From Fagopyrum homotropicum (Eukaryota > Streptophyta > Magnoliopsida > Caryophyllales > Polygonaceae): a DNA stretch of 64,000 nt. Positions within the stretch are counted from its first letter, which is position 1. Each line of letters opens with the position of its first letter. A program made the translations under genes and the position numbers. The stretch covers positions 41,699,501-41,763,500 of the forward strand of contig BSWB01000001.1 of the NCBI GenBank assembly GCA_033239125.1. Reading direction: 5' to 3'. The notes beneath the pieces were generated by a model. The model made no database searches. It saw nothing but the letters and a program-made list of their open reading frames with translations, and was not told where the DNA came from. Below are positions 1 to 22,097 of this stretch, piece by piece.

Positions 1-619
1 ACTTTGATAGTGCTCACAAAGTCTAAAAATCCCTCTGTATGTCTCACAAGTTAGGGACAACAATTTTAGTTGTAACAAATCCGCCAACATGGTTGGTACA
101 TGCATGTAAAATATAAGATGCCATATATCATCCTAGAGTAGGTGAGTTATTTCTTTTATAAGCTCGTATGACAACTTCAACAACAACCTAATGTCAAGCA
201 CACCTCCTTTACGAGTCTAGCACGAAGCCAAGGAACCCGCAAATCAACCAAGAAAGCCCTAGACAAGAAGAAGCCAAGGAATAAAACCAAGTCCTTCACA
301 CCGACTTTTGTGATGCCTTGGACCGAGTTCACAATGCCCCATACCCAGACAACACAAGAACAAACCGAGTTTCTCTCTGCATGAGAAACTCGGCCCCAGT
401 GCAACTTTTCCCCAGACCGAGTTTCAATCGACTTTTACTAGATTTGTTTTGTAATGACCCATTTGGATTTTTGTAAGAGACGACTACTGCCTAAACATTT
501 GTGTAAGATCATGGGTTATCATATTAGAAATGAGATACTATTTTCCAATAGAATTTAGATAGGAGTTTGAACCAAACATCCTAACCTAGTAGCCATCGGC
601 TGTAATTCTCTCTCTGGAC
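1..619. other. Gene-free flank left of the Harbinger element
   Basis: AT-rich sequence with no convincing coding region, splice pattern or repeat on either strand. It ends at the TAA target duplication (620-622) of the Harbinger element. Confidence 0.5.
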
Positions 620-622
620 TAA

Positions 623-640
623 GGCCCTGTTTGGTATTAG
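623..640 (+). repeat. Left terminal inverted repeat of the Harbinger element
   Basis: GGCCCTGTTTGGTATTAG, directly preceded by the TAA target duplication at 620-622. It pairs with 19519-19536 with a single mismatch. Confidence 0.88.
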
Positions 641-929
641 TTGGGGTTTCTTTTTTTAGATTATTTGAGATGGAGATTGTTGAGATTTTTGGGGATTGTT
701 GTAGATGGGTATTCTTATGGATTGTTTTTTACGTAAAATTTTTGTGTTTGGTATAAGATTATTGATATAGTTTATTCATGTTTAATTGACCAAAATGCCC
801 CTCAATTTTAATTGATGAACAACCCTAAAATTCTATCGTTCTTCCCTTCTCCTTCGTTTCTCTGTCTTTCTTCTTGCCTATCGGGTTCTACTGGAGACCA
901 TTGCCGAGTTGAGGTAAGGCCATTCTCTC

Positions 930-1015
930 TATCGTTTTTTCGTTCTTCTTCTTCTTCTCCTTCGTTCTTCTTCTCCTTCGTTCTTCTTCTCCTTCGTTTC
1001 TCTCTTCCGAGTTGC
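930..1015 (+). repeat. TC-rich microsatellite-like tract upstream of ORF1
   Basis: Repeated TTCTTC/CTCCTTCGTT units upstream of the first Harbinger gene. Pyrimidine-rich tracts are common in plant 5' leaders, so this may be the ORF1 leader, but no transcription signal proves it. A direct duplication of about 40 bp (near 1087-1126 and 1242-1281) follows in the same leader. Confidence 0.5.
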
Positions 1016-1497
1016 TGTTGCAGCCCTAAAATTATATCATCTTCTCCTTCGTTTCATCCTCTTCGTTTCTCTGTTTGGCTCATTCGTGTATATGTTTAAT
1101 AATTGAATTCACATCCATTAGGGTTGTTCGTATGTGCCGTTGTCGTGTTCGATTGCGATGTCTGAACTAGAATTGATGAGAACCTGCAGCAGCAACTCGG
1201 CAATGTTCGATTGAGATGTCTGAACTAGTATATGTGCAATCGTGTATATGTTTAATAATTGAATTCACATCCATTAGGGTTGTTTTGTATATAATTTAAT
1301 TGGTTACAAATGCTGCGTATATACCTCAATTCGATTTGTTTTCATGGATTGCCGATTATTGCAATCGGGTGTGTAGGTTGAACTAGAATTGATGAGAACC
1401 TTGTTGCGTATTGGCGTGTATTTGTTTTTCAATATGCTAGATCTTTTGAGTGTATTGTATTGCTGTTTGAGATATTAATTAATTTTAATTCAACAGA

Positions 1498-2853
1498 ATG
1501 ACTGACCAGAATGAGAAATTGACACAACAATCTAAGGAAAAGGGTTACTATGCGTGGAATGATTTGTTGATGAGAACCTTTCTTGAAATTTTGTGTGAAT
1601 ATCAAAAACAAAATGGACAGAAGAATGGTTTTAATTGGATAACTTTGACCGAACAATTTGAGTTGAAGACCTCTACTAAATGTTTAAAAAACACTTTAAG
1701 GAACAAGTACAATTCTTTAAAATCATTATGGAGATTATGGATCAAGCTTAAGCACAGTGATACTGGTCTGGGATGGGACTATGAAAGAAACTGTATTGAA
1801 GCAACTGACGAATGGTGGACAAAGAAGTTGCAAGTATGTAGTAATTTATTTAATATTTTAAAATTTTGAAGTGTTTGATGTTACTTATCACTTATAACAT
1901 TTACAAATGTTATATTTACAGGAAAACAGTGAATACCGTGTCTTCAGGAAAAATGGTCTTCATCCGGAGGTTCAAGTTATGATGGAGATGTTGTTTGAGG
2001 GCACGGTAGCGACTAGCGTTCATTGTGTTGCTCCGTCAATGGACCCCCACCGATTAACCCTATTGATGAGCCATGTCTTGATGATGAAGAACCAATTGAC
2101 TGGGATGGTTTGAAAATTGTAGCTAATCTAGCTGACGATCAAGAAGCGGATCACGTCAATTACCCCGATGAAGAGAATCAGACATCTCAATTTCCCTTCA
2201 AGTCCCATGGAAAGACAAAAAAAACGTATGTGAACAAGCGCAATGTTAAGAAGAAGTCTAGTGGGAAATCAAATTACCTGGAGCATATGAATATATATAG
2301 TGATGCCAACAAGAGGATAATTGCGTTGTGTGATGGTGAGGAGGCGAGGTCCATTGCTCAGGAGGCAAGGTCTCTTGCAGAAGAAACTTCAAAAACAACT
2401 GTTCCTGCACAATGTAGTTCATTGGGTGTCCTGTCTGATATGGTTATGGAAGGACTGTTACCGAGGTTTTCACCACTTTGGTGCTTCTCTGTGACGTTTA
2501 TGATGTCTGAAGCTGTGGCTAATCAGTTTATGTGGCTTCCTATTAACGAGGAGAGATTGCATTGGCTAGACTTCGAGCACAAGAAGGAGATTCTTAAGGT
2601 ACTTTTCCAAAAGAGTAATTGTGTTGAACTTGTTTGTTTAGGTGAAATATTTCTTTGTTATGTGTTTCTATGACCTTGTTATGGTTGAACCTTACCAGTC
2701 CTGTTTATGTGTAACAACTATCTTTGACATTCTTTGTTAAGTGTTTGTGTGTAAGAACTTGATGAGTCATTGTAATGTCATTATTTGAATTTTTAGATGC
2801 TATGTCTAACTACATAAAACTTTTTTTTTCAGCTTAACAGGTTTGTGGTTTAG
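1498..2853 (+). pseudogene. Harbinger ORF1: Myb/SANT-like DNA-binding protein, frameshifted
   Basis: In PIF/Harbinger elements ORF1 is the DNA-binding partner that helps the transposase reach the element ends in the nucleus. Exon 1 runs from the ATG at 1498 to 1833 and has the trihelix pattern of Myb/SANT-like domains (W-N-D-L near residue 18, later W-x-x-L-x-x-L-W). A GT-AG intron fits 1834-1921 in phase. Exon 2 begins in frame but near 2037-2045, by a run of five C, the sensible reading shifts to another frame, which then stays open to 2598. An intron at 2599-2832 gives a short last exon ending at TAG 2851-2853. The C-terminal part is acidic, then lysine-rich with an alanine/glutamate helix. 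The frameshift suggests a broken gene; an unrecognised small intron or an assembly error is the alternative. Confidence 0.75.
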
Positions 2854-2857
2854 GAAA

Positions 2858-4200
2858 ATGCCGTCAAACGAAAGACTTAAACGTTTGCGACGTATCCAAC
2901 AACTTTGTGCTTTACAACCTACACATGATCTAATAGCAAAACATTACTTTACACATGTTTGCAAGGAATGTGTGTATGATACAAAGTTCAACGGTTCGCG
3001 GTGGATGGATGAAATACTAAACTCAAGTACGAAGACGAGATGCTTCAATGCGTTCCGACTGGAGAAGCAAACGTTTCAAGAGCTATGTAGTCTATTGGTG
3101 AACAAGTATGGACTTTGTGGCTCTAAAAATATGCGGCCTGTGGGAAAGGTAGGCATATTTGTATACATAATGGCTCAGGAACTAAACTACAGAAATGCAT
3201 CGGAAAGGTTCCAACGGTCTACATCAACTATATCGAGTGTTGTGCACGATGTACTGGATGCCATTGTCGGACGCCGTAAAGGGTTTGATGGGATGTCAAG
3301 GGACATAATAAAACCTATGGATCCTTCTTTTTCTGAAGTGCCAAATCAAATCAAGAATGATCCAATATATTCTCAGTACTTTAGTGGTGCAATTGGGTGT
3401 ATAGACGGTACACATATCAACGCATGTATACCAGAGGCGGATCAAATTCCATACAGAGGTCGGAAAGGGATATGCACGTTCAATGTGATGGCTGTTTGTG
3501 ACTTTGACATGTGTTTCACATTTGTCTCAGCCGGTTGGGAGGGATCTGCACACGATGCAAAAGTATTTGAACAGGCAGTTAGTACTCCGGCTATGGGTTT
3601 TCCACACCCACCACCAGGTATGTAGTAATTTAGTTAATTCAATGTGTACTTTACTAAGCTCATTAGATGTCAGCTATTAAGTCTTGAATGTTTCCAAAAA
3701 TAGGCCGCTACTATTTGGTGGACAAGGGTTACCCAAACAAAGAGGGGAACATGGTTCCTTATCCAAAGACACAATATCATCTGTCACAGTTTGAAAATGT
3801 ACCCCCGGGTAATGCTAAGGAGGCTTTCAACAGAAAACATTCATCACTTCGATGTTACATTGAGCGGTCTTTCGGCGTTTTGAAAGGATGTTGGAAGATA
3901 CTCAAAGTTATGCCAAGTTATAGTGTGGATACACAGGTTGACATTATCTTGGCGTGTTTTTTATTGCATAACTTTGTGAGAAAGTCTCGTAGTTCAACAA
4001 GGGGTACAGAGGATGATATGTCTACTACGGTCAATGTTGATAATGAATTGGATGAAGATGACACGGATGAAGAGGAGTTCGATGATGTGCGTGACAGTGA
4101 CTCCGATGGAGAAGATATAGAAAGAAACTACCCAACAAATGGTGGCAAAACTAGGAAGATACGAGATGACATTGCCGCCATGTTATGGGCTGCAACTTAA
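2858..4200 (+). CDS. PIF/Harbinger DDE transposase (DDE_Tnp_4 type)
   Basis: Cuts and pastes the element by a DDE metal-ion nuclease acting on the TIRs. The two exons are 2858-3617 and 3704-4200, and the 86-bp GT-AG intron joins in phase to give about 418 residues. An N-terminal helix-turn-helix-like part (FQRSTSTISSVVHDVL, about 118-133) precedes the catalytic core. The core has CIDGTH (Asp about 183), AGWEGSAHD (Asp about 233), YYLVDKGYPN, and YIERSFGVLKGCWK (Glu about 307), so all three presumed catalytic acids are present. The tail is very acidic. I chose ATG 2858 over an upstream TTG at 2843 because a splice acceptor and the ORF1 stop lie just upstream. No stop or frameshift was found, so this protein could be functional. 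Only 4 nt separate it from the ORF1 stop. Confidence 0.85.
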
Positions 4201-4880
4201 GAGTTATGATTTTTTGAAGGATGACGAGTTACATGCCCTATATAACAAAGAATACTGTTTTATTTTTCTGATTTTTGTGGGCTGTAATGTTCAGCTGAAC
4301 GTTTATCGTTCATGTGAGATCGGATGTGAACGAAATTTTTACATGACCTTCTACGTAATGTAACGTCACTACAGTTAAATTTTTGGCTCATTCCTCCACA
4401 TAATTTTGGAGTTATGATTTTTGAAAGATGACGAGTTATATGACAAAGAATGCTGTTTTATTTTTCTGATTTTTGTGGTCAATAATGTTCAGCTGAACGT
4501 TTATCTTTCATGTGAGATCGGATGTGGACGAAATTTTTACATGACCTTCTACGTAATGTAACGTCACTACAGTTAAATTTTTGGCTCATTCCTCCACATA
4601 ATTTTGGAGTTATGATTTTTGAAAGATGACGAGTTATATGACAAAGAATGCTGTTTTATTTTTCTGATTTTTTTGGTCAATAATGTTCAGCTGAACGTTT
4701 ATCTTTCATGTGAGATCGGATGTGGACGAAATTTTTATATGACCTTCTACGTAATGTAACGTTTTTGGCTCATTCCTCCACATAATTTTGGAGTTATGAT
4801 TTTTGAAAGATAATGAGTTATATGACAAAGAATGCTGTTTTATTTTTCTGATTTTTTTGGTCAATAATGTTCAGCTGAAA
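4201..4880 (+). repeat. Tandem repeat of about 185-208 bp downstream of the transposase
   Basis: Units start with GAGTTATGATTTTT near 4201, 4409, 4607 and 4791. The last unit is cut off near 4880 at CAGCTGAA. The third copy has lost a short internal part (CACTACAGTTAAA). The array begins right at the transposase stop codon, so it forms the 3' untranslated region, and it ends where the captured gene fragments begin. Confidence 0.85.
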
Positions 4881-5050
4881 TGAATCAAATGGTGCAGGAA
4901 CAGCATCAGCACTTTCAACACAGGCTCGTATATCCTCACTATGATTACAAAGATTGCCAAGGATTGTTGCAGAGTCTTCCTTCGCTTTTGCAGAACTAGT
5001 CTCAAGAATCTGAACCAGAGGAGGGATGTGTTCGGTTTTGCAAAACCAGT
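4880..5050 (-). pseudogene. CSI1: Captured fragment of CELLULOSE SYNTHASE INTERACTIVE 1 (armadillo repeats)
   Basis: CSI1/POM2 is a large armadillo-repeat protein linking cellulose synthase complexes to cortical microtubules. Reading 5040 down to 4890 on the minus strand gives PPLVQILETSSAKAKEDSA followed by TILGNLCNHSEDIRACVE, recognisable as the CSI1 armadillo region. After SADAVPAP the similarity stops, next to the transposase-side tandem repeat. This is only about 50 codons of a protein of about 2000 residues, so it cannot work alone. In minus-strand order it is the third of three colinear CSI1 pieces. The assignment is from memory of the family, without a database search. Confidence 0.75.
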
Positions 5051-5106
5051 TGTAAAAGGGAAAGTAGTCATCTAGATATTTCTTTCTTCTTTGCTGTATA
5101 AATGCA

Positions 5107-5410
5107 CTGTCAAATATTCATAATACAGTAATTTATAGCAATTCATTCAAATATTCAAGATTAAGAAACTTCAGCAAGTTCATAAGATGAAGTTGTTGTC
5201 ATAATTGTCCAAAAAACATGACAACAAACAAAACAAAATTCAGGTTCAACTAGCATCCATTTTCATAAACTGTACTGTCAAATATTCATAATAAAGTAAT
5301 TAACAGCAATTCATTCGAATATTCAAGATTAAGAAACTTCAGCAAGTTCATAAGATGAAGTTGTTGTCATAATTGTCCAAAAAACATGACAGCAAACAAA
5401 ACAAAATTCA
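5107..5410. repeat. Direct duplication, period 168 bp
   Basis: About 135 bp starting CTGTCAAATATTCATAATA at 5107 recurs at 5275 with few changes, up to near 5410. It lies between two CSI1 fragments and probably arose after capture. Confidence 0.8.
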
Positions 5411-5660
5411 GATATGTTTGCCAAGGCACACATTGCATTCTCCTGCAAGGCTTGCATTGAGCAGATTAAGAGCACCTGCAGCTACTGCTCTAACAGAAGC
5501 TTCATTTCCAGGCACTAGTAACTTCAGAAGTAGCTTAATTACCCCTCCTTCTAAGACAGTGGAGCAAACAGATGCATCCTCCATCATCACACAAGCTATA
5601 AGAAAGCACACATTAGCTTGAGTGCCATATTCTCCACTTGCTAAAAATTTTACTAGGCTC
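5408..5660 (-). pseudogene. CSI1: Captured CSI1 fragment (armadillo repeats), fused to WOX13
   Basis: On the minus strand the reading LVKFLASGEYGTQANVCFL is followed by MMEDASVCS and LLVPGNEASVRAVAAGAL, matching the armadillo array of CSI1 before the segment at 4880-5050. The frame is open for about 90 codons to 5408. Similarity is lost after AAGALNLL, where the sequence runs into the 168-bp duplication. Upstream (higher coordinates) it joins directly, near 5655-5665, to the WOX13 fragment. This is the second CSI1 piece in gene order. Confidence 0.78.
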
Positions 5661-6125
5661 CACTTTACTCGCCTGAGGATCAATCAGATGGATCCCAGAG
5701 CTGATCTCTTGACCTTGGTAGTAGTAATCTTCGGTAGTAGCTGAGTCATGTTGAGGTTGGCAATTTTCATGTTTTCTCTTATTTTCTTTGGGTGAGTCAG
5801 CATCAGTCTCGGATTCAGCGTTGTTAGATGATGAATTTATCTGCTTCCGCTTTGACTTGGCACGCCTGTTTTGGAACCAGTTATAGACGTTTGTTTCAGA
5901 AATCTGTCCATGTTGAGATAGTTCAGCAGTTATGTCCTTGATCTTCTGCTTGCTTGGTGTTCCTGAGCCTTGGTCAAAGATACTCTCGAGAATTTGAAGC
6001 TGCAGAGGTGTTGGAGTCCACCTTTGCCGAGACGTGTAATCTTGTGGCCAACATATGTAACCACGGGGTCACAATACAAACTGCCTAGCTGCTCCCAGTC
6101 TAACTCAACATGCTTGCCTGGCTAA
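5661..6125 (-). pseudogene. WOX13: Captured WOX13-like homeobox fragment
   Basis: WOX13-clade proteins are homeodomain transcription factors. On the minus strand from about 6041 the frame is open for about 125 codons. It contains the WUSCHEL-type homeodomain: RQRWTPTPLQLQILESIFD, then GTPSKQKIKDITAELSQHG, then NVYNWFQNRRAKSKRKQ. A serine- and acid-rich tail ends in GIHLIDPQ, as in the WOX13 clade. Just upstream, LGSLYCDPVV...VGHKIT, also WOX13-like, lies in another frame: an apparent 2-bp AC insertion near 6043 separates the two. No in-frame ATG starts the homeodomain reading. Shikimate kinase sequence lies on one side and CSI1 sequence on the other. Identity is by recognition of the homeodomain; the clade is likely but not proven. 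Confidence 0.8.
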
Positions 6126-6217
6126 CATCCTTAGTCAAACAATGCCCTTTGCGAAAAAATTACCACCTCTGACACATATGGGCAGCTTTCATAGGGGTAG
6201 ATAAAATATTTACTGAC

Positions 6218-6985
6218 CTCATTATCTCTAAAGAAGCCTTCACCGTGCAACTTGAAGATTTCAGCAACAGAAAGTCCCCCAACAACATGTTCAATTAACC
6301 CATCACTGGATTATTAGGGGGAAAAAAGTTAGCTATAAACCACATATGAGCAACTCAGATTATGACAGCCAAAATTAATAACCATGAAAGTGAGATTTGG
6401 CTTCAACAGGAAAATTCATATGAACAGGAATACAGGATGAACTCGAACAACAGAGGATTATGCAATAGCGTGTCTCAAAAACTAAAATCTCAAACTTAGG
6501 CAATACAGAGTAACTAACCTGTCAAAAAATGAATAACCAAGCACATCTGCCATTATCCTTCCAATAGTTGTCTTTCCAGATCCCATCATACCTGTGTGTT
6601 GAATAGTAATTAGGTTAAATGAAGTAAAATCTCTAATTTAGCTACACAAACGATAGATCATTGACTGACCAACAAGATATATACACCGTCCATCAAGATA
6701 CGGGCCAATTTCTTGAGACTTATTCTGCAATGTTAAAAGAAGTGGAATAAGAGAAAAAAAATAAAAACCTCCGAAACAACTCCATTTCACTAACAATATA
6801 GTACGAAATAGGAGGTCAGATAGTTCATCTTACAAGGTTTGGATTGAAAGGAACAACCAGGAGAGATAATATCATATGTTTCAATAAAAAGACATCATTA
6901 AAGAGACATACAAGATGCTAGTAATTACCTTCAATATTAAATTTTCATCAAGTGTCGCAGGAAAGCCTCCAGACTTCAAAACTGA
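6218..6985 (-). pseudogene. Captured four-exon fragment of plastid shikimate kinase
   Basis: Shikimate kinase phosphorylates shikimate in the chloroplast pathway to chorismate. Four minus-strand exons are visible with introns kept: about 6985-6929 (SGGFPATLDENLILK), 6724-6670 (IGPYLDGRCIYLVG), 6591-6519 (MMGSGKTTIGRIMADVLGYS, the Walker A loop) and about 6308-6218 (VVGGLSVAEIFKLHGEGFF). The last three join in phase at GT-AG sites. The start, the transit peptide and the shikimate-binding C-terminal half are missing, so the fragment is not a working enzyme. Intact introns show capture at the DNA level, not through mRNA. Confidence 0.82.
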
Positions 6986-7249
6986 ACCTTTTTCAAAAGC
7001 AATAAGAATAAGATCCCTTATCAAGCAGTCACTTACAAGTTGGTTATAAAAAAAGTTCCAATAAAATAGGTGAAATAGATATAATCACACTGCAGAGGAT
7101 AACCTTATTTAGCATTTTCACTAGCCAAGGTCAAAGTTCATCATGAATAATGCGCATTAAAGAAAAACAATGAATTCATGTGGTAGATGAATCTAGCAAT
7201 TAGTTTGTAGAAAGATTTTTCAACGCTCCAGTCATCAGTTCATCAACCA

Positions 7250-7575
7250 CATTCCCACCCTTATGTACTCTGCCTAACTGCTCCCAGAGTACTGAGACTA
7301 CACCTTCAGTTGAAAATATTTTAGAGCAACATGATCCCTAGCATTGCCTTATGAAACTGCGTATACAGTTTTTGCAGCTGCAATTTGGCCATCTGATGAG
7401 TTTGATCGGAGAAGACCAAGCAATGGGGAATGCAACCTCCAAGCAAGACTTTCACCCTAAGCTCATTCTCCTTACACAGAGATCCTAGAACACTAGCAGC
7501 TTGTATCTTCACCAAAATTGGCCCTGATCTCAGAAGAGAAACTAGGACAGGAACTGCAACTAGATAAAAAACAAA
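7250..7575 (-). pseudogene. CSI1: Captured N-terminal CSI1 fragment with several frame breaks
   Basis: The minus strand reads PVLVSLLRSG, VKIQAASVLGSLCKENELRV and KVLLGGCIP, the early armadillo region of CSI1. After GGCIP the CSI1-like reading continues in another frame (LLGLLRSNSSDGQIAAAK). It meets a stop and then shifts again to KIFSTEGVVSVLWEQLG. At least two indels and one stop are therefore present. It is first of the three CSI1 pieces in minus-strand order; shikimate kinase and WOX13 lie between it and the second. Confidence 0.78.
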
Positions 7576-7851
7576 ATGTTGAATGGATAAGAAACAGAAT
7601 GTTGAATCACAAGTCAAGACACTGCAACTAGATAAAAAAAAACCATATTTCAGGAGAGAAGCCAAATATACCACAACTAGAATTGGAGTGAATTAACAAC
7701 AACTAAAAAACATTGCATTCAACTAAATTAAGGGCTCAAAATTTCAGCTGAAATGTCATAACATAAGTGTTTTAATCGTAAAAAGTCATATGATCCTACA
7801 AACATAGAGCCTGATATACTTCAGCTGAAATAGGAGTACATTACCAACAAT

Positions 7852-19075
<11,224 letters not shown>

Positions 19076-19518
19076 ACTCTCTATAATCTGCACAAAAACC
19101 GAACTGAAAAATGAAGAAAAGCAACAAACAACAAACTCCGATCTAAGAAAGCAAGCGAGAAGAGAACATGAGGAATGAGAGAGACCTGAAGGAGAAACGA
19201 GAGGAAAGAACTGAAGGGTGAAACACTTTCGAGAACGAGACGACTGGAGGAACGATGAAGGAGGTATTCGACCGACTGGAATCGTTAATGGGGAAATAAA
19301 CGATAGAAGAGAGTGAAGGGTATGAGGGGTAAAACAAAAAATCTAACCTAAAGAATCTTGAAGAAGCTTGGCTCCACAAGCTTCGTTTTTCGGGTTTCTT
19401 TTGGCAAAAGAATACCGAAAAAGAATACAATACAAAAACTAAAACCAATACCAAACATGCATAAAAATTGTAACCCGAAGAATACACCTAAAATGAATCT
19501 AAATGAATCTCTATGTAG

Positions 19519-19536
19519 CTAATATCAAACAGGGCC
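19519..19536 (-). repeat. Right terminal inverted repeat of the Harbinger element
   Basis: Reads GGCCCTGTTTGATATTAG on the minus strand, 17 of 18 bases matching the left end, followed by the TAA target duplication at 19537-19539. Confidence 0.88.
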
Positions 19537-19539
19537 TAA

Positions 19540-21085
19540 GTTCATACTTGATTCAATCACTTTAGATTGAATTCCGGTATGGTCTTCTAATTTCCTTTTC
19601 ATTTACCAATTGTTTCCTAATTAACAATTGCCTTTTGTAGTTGACAATTGCACATCCAACTAGCTAATGCTCATTACTCATTCAACTCAACCCTATTGAC
19701 ATTTCATTTGAGGTGACAAAAAGATCACATTCAAAAATCAAACAAACACAAGTTGACACAAGGGTTCACATTAAAGAGGTAATCGGGTGGCAATAAGCCA
19801 CACACTCCTAATATAGGGGTGAAATCCAATCCTCTATGAAGGATCTAAATAAAGTAATTTTATCAAGTTCCATAAGTTAGATTCCTTGTCTCAATGTATA
19901 CAAATATTATATGTACTATTATGTTGCGCCATCTTTTTTCTTCACGTGTATGAAAACGTACTTTATATAATTATTTTTTTCTTTTTGTGCTTCGCCACTG
20001 AAGACATCTAAAATCTTATGTCTTGAAAAATACCATATCTACTCTAAGTGTGTATAAATATATATAATTATTACTTTGGGGCTTGATCATTACGAAGGTT
20101 AAATCTCACGTTTGCATGTATGAATATAAACTTTTATATTTTCTATGTATAAATGATTAGATTAATTATCAAACAATGAAACATACATTACAAACACGCA
20201 ATCAAACCCCTATCTTCAAAATGATCGTTGAGTCTCGTTGGGTTTCTCAGTTTCTCATATTAACTCCTATCCTTCACGGCCATTTCCACTTAACCTCCAT
20301 AATCCGATTCCTCATTAATCGTCTAGTCTCTTAGTTTGACACTTGCAAGTCCCGATAACTTGGACTCCTGGAAGCTCCTTTGTAGCAATCTTTAGCTAGG
20401 TGACACGTCACCCACCACCAACAATCTCCCCGCCACAATCACGGTGTGATCTTTTGATCGTCCTCCTCTTGAACATAGTGTTTTCTTACTTGCTCCTCCA
20501 TCGGTCTTCACACTTGACATTTGTAATTGGCAGTGTGTACTATTACAACAATAGTCTTTATATTTCGACATTCCTTATTATCTCTTAGAGTCCTTGACTA
20601 TCTTCATCTTGAGCAATCAAGCCTCGTCGATTCATGGTAAGCAACACAATCAAACCTCTTCCTTTGCAATATTGATCGATCTGTTAGGTACTAGATTAAA
20701 CTAAACTTCCGGATATCCAACAAGTTATAAATCCAAATACGGATCAAGGTTTTAGTTAAATATAATTGATTATCCACATAATTGAACCAAATCAATTTGT
20801 TTACCCATGCCAAGCTACCATCCGTTATCCGGACTTAAAACAAATCAATCCAAAAAATTTCAGGATTAGTGTTAAGCCTGATCCGAATATGTATTCATAG
20901 CTATATTTGTCATTTGATGGAATAATTGAATGATTAGAAATCAAATTATTTTGAGTAAAAAAAGGCACCATAAAATATTTGCATTGAGTCAAATAAGCGA
21001 TTGGGAAAAGACTAACACAAAACTGACTATGAAAAACATTAAACAACCGAAACAAAGAAGGAAAACCAAAAATATAAAATAGAAA
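19540..21085. other. AT-rich intergenic spacer
   Basis: No supported gene, repeat array or transposon end was seen between the Harbinger element and the RNase H relic. Confidence 0.5.
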
Positions 21086-21089
21086 AAAC

Positions 21090-21545
21090 CAAAAGAGGGA
21101 TACATCAAATTAAACTTTGATGCCTCAAGAAACTCGTTGAATGGATATGCATTTGGATACATCATTAGGAACCACTTGCATTCCTATGGCTATAGGGAAA
21201 GGAAGATGCTTTGTCGACTCTGTCTTAGAGGCAGAAGTTTTTGCTCTTCGTAAGGGCCTCCAAAAGGCCACTGGTATAGGTGCTGCATCCATCGAGATAA
21301 GGAGACAATTTGATGCTAATAAATGTGATCAACCAAGTTTGAAAACCTTCATGGGAGACGAATATGATCATCTTTGATATTTCCGCCAAGATCTCGGGAT
21401 TCACGCAAACTATCAGGAAAATCAACATTGTTGCCGATAGACTCGCGTTGCATGGTCACAACCTAACTGATGTTGTAGATGTCCTACGAGGCAATAGTGA
21501 ACACCTCGTCCGAAAGAATCCCTTAAGCAAAAAACTGACTCAGAA
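21090..21545 (+). pseudogene. RNase H-like relic (LINE-type RVT_3 domain)
   Basis: The plus strand reads IKLNFDASRNSLNGYAFGYI, then shifts frame to CFVDSVLEAEVFALRKGLQ. Near 21370-21470 it ends with a degraded copy of the domain's last helix (RKINIVADRLALHG). The first catalytic Asp (FDAS) and the Glu (EAEVFAL) are visible. At least two frame breaks rule out a working protein. Such domains occur at the end of plant non-LTR retrotransposons and in derived host genes. No RT is attached here. Confidence 0.65.
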
Positions 21546-21573
21546 AAGAAAAGTAATAATTAAAAATAGGAAT

Positions 21574-21735
21574 TTTCCGTTTGGTACCCCCGAGTTTGGC
21601 TTTTACGGATGGTGCTCAAAGTTTTTTACATTTCCGTTTGGTACCCCGAGTTTTTTGCTTTTCCGGATGGTACCCAAAGTTTTTTACGTTTCCGCTTGGT
21701 ATCCTTGAGGTTTTGATTTTTTCTGTTCCGTACCC
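21574..21735. repeat. Short tandem repeats (TTCCGTTTGGTACCC type)
   Basis: Three imperfect units of about 60-70 bp combine TTCCGTTTGGTACCCCGAG with a TTTTCCGGATGGTACCCAAAG variant, immediately upstream of the kinase gene's leader. Confidence 0.7.
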
Positions 21736-22097
21736 TTATTTCTTATTTTTTTTGGGTTGAATGTTGGTATTATTTTAGGTTATTTTTCCATAAATAAAAA
21801 ATCATAAACATTTTATTTCTCCTTTTTATATCGGTTTTCAATCCCAACCAAACGGTTCCTTGTGTACTCGTGCTCCTTAAGATCTGCTAGGAGTAGCTCT
21901 GTTTTGCTCCGCCTGTCCTTTTCGTTAATTTCTCACCTATCTCTCTCTTTGTGTGTGTGCTTGCGGAGTTTTTTGTGTGTGTGTTTATAGGGTTTGTCAT
22001 AGGTAAAGGTTTATTGGACTAGATTCTGATATTGATTTCACTGTAATGTAAATTGGTGTCATGAAATTCTAGGGTTTGTATTCTTGGTACCTGAAAA

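Noticed and set aside
2843..2857. TTG at 2843 as the transposase start
   Set aside because: An ATG five codons later (2858) fits; the TTG lies just behind a splice acceptor and within the last ORF1 exon.
4871..5071. 66-codon minus-strand open frame over the CSI1 fragment
   Set aside because: It is in the wrong frame; the CSI1-matching frame differs.
5373..5621. Plus-strand open frame of 82 codons
   Set aside because: Shadow of the minus-strand CSI1 fragment.
19540..21085. Possible gene between the Harbinger element and the kinase
   Set aside because: Only short frames without any coding pattern on either strand.
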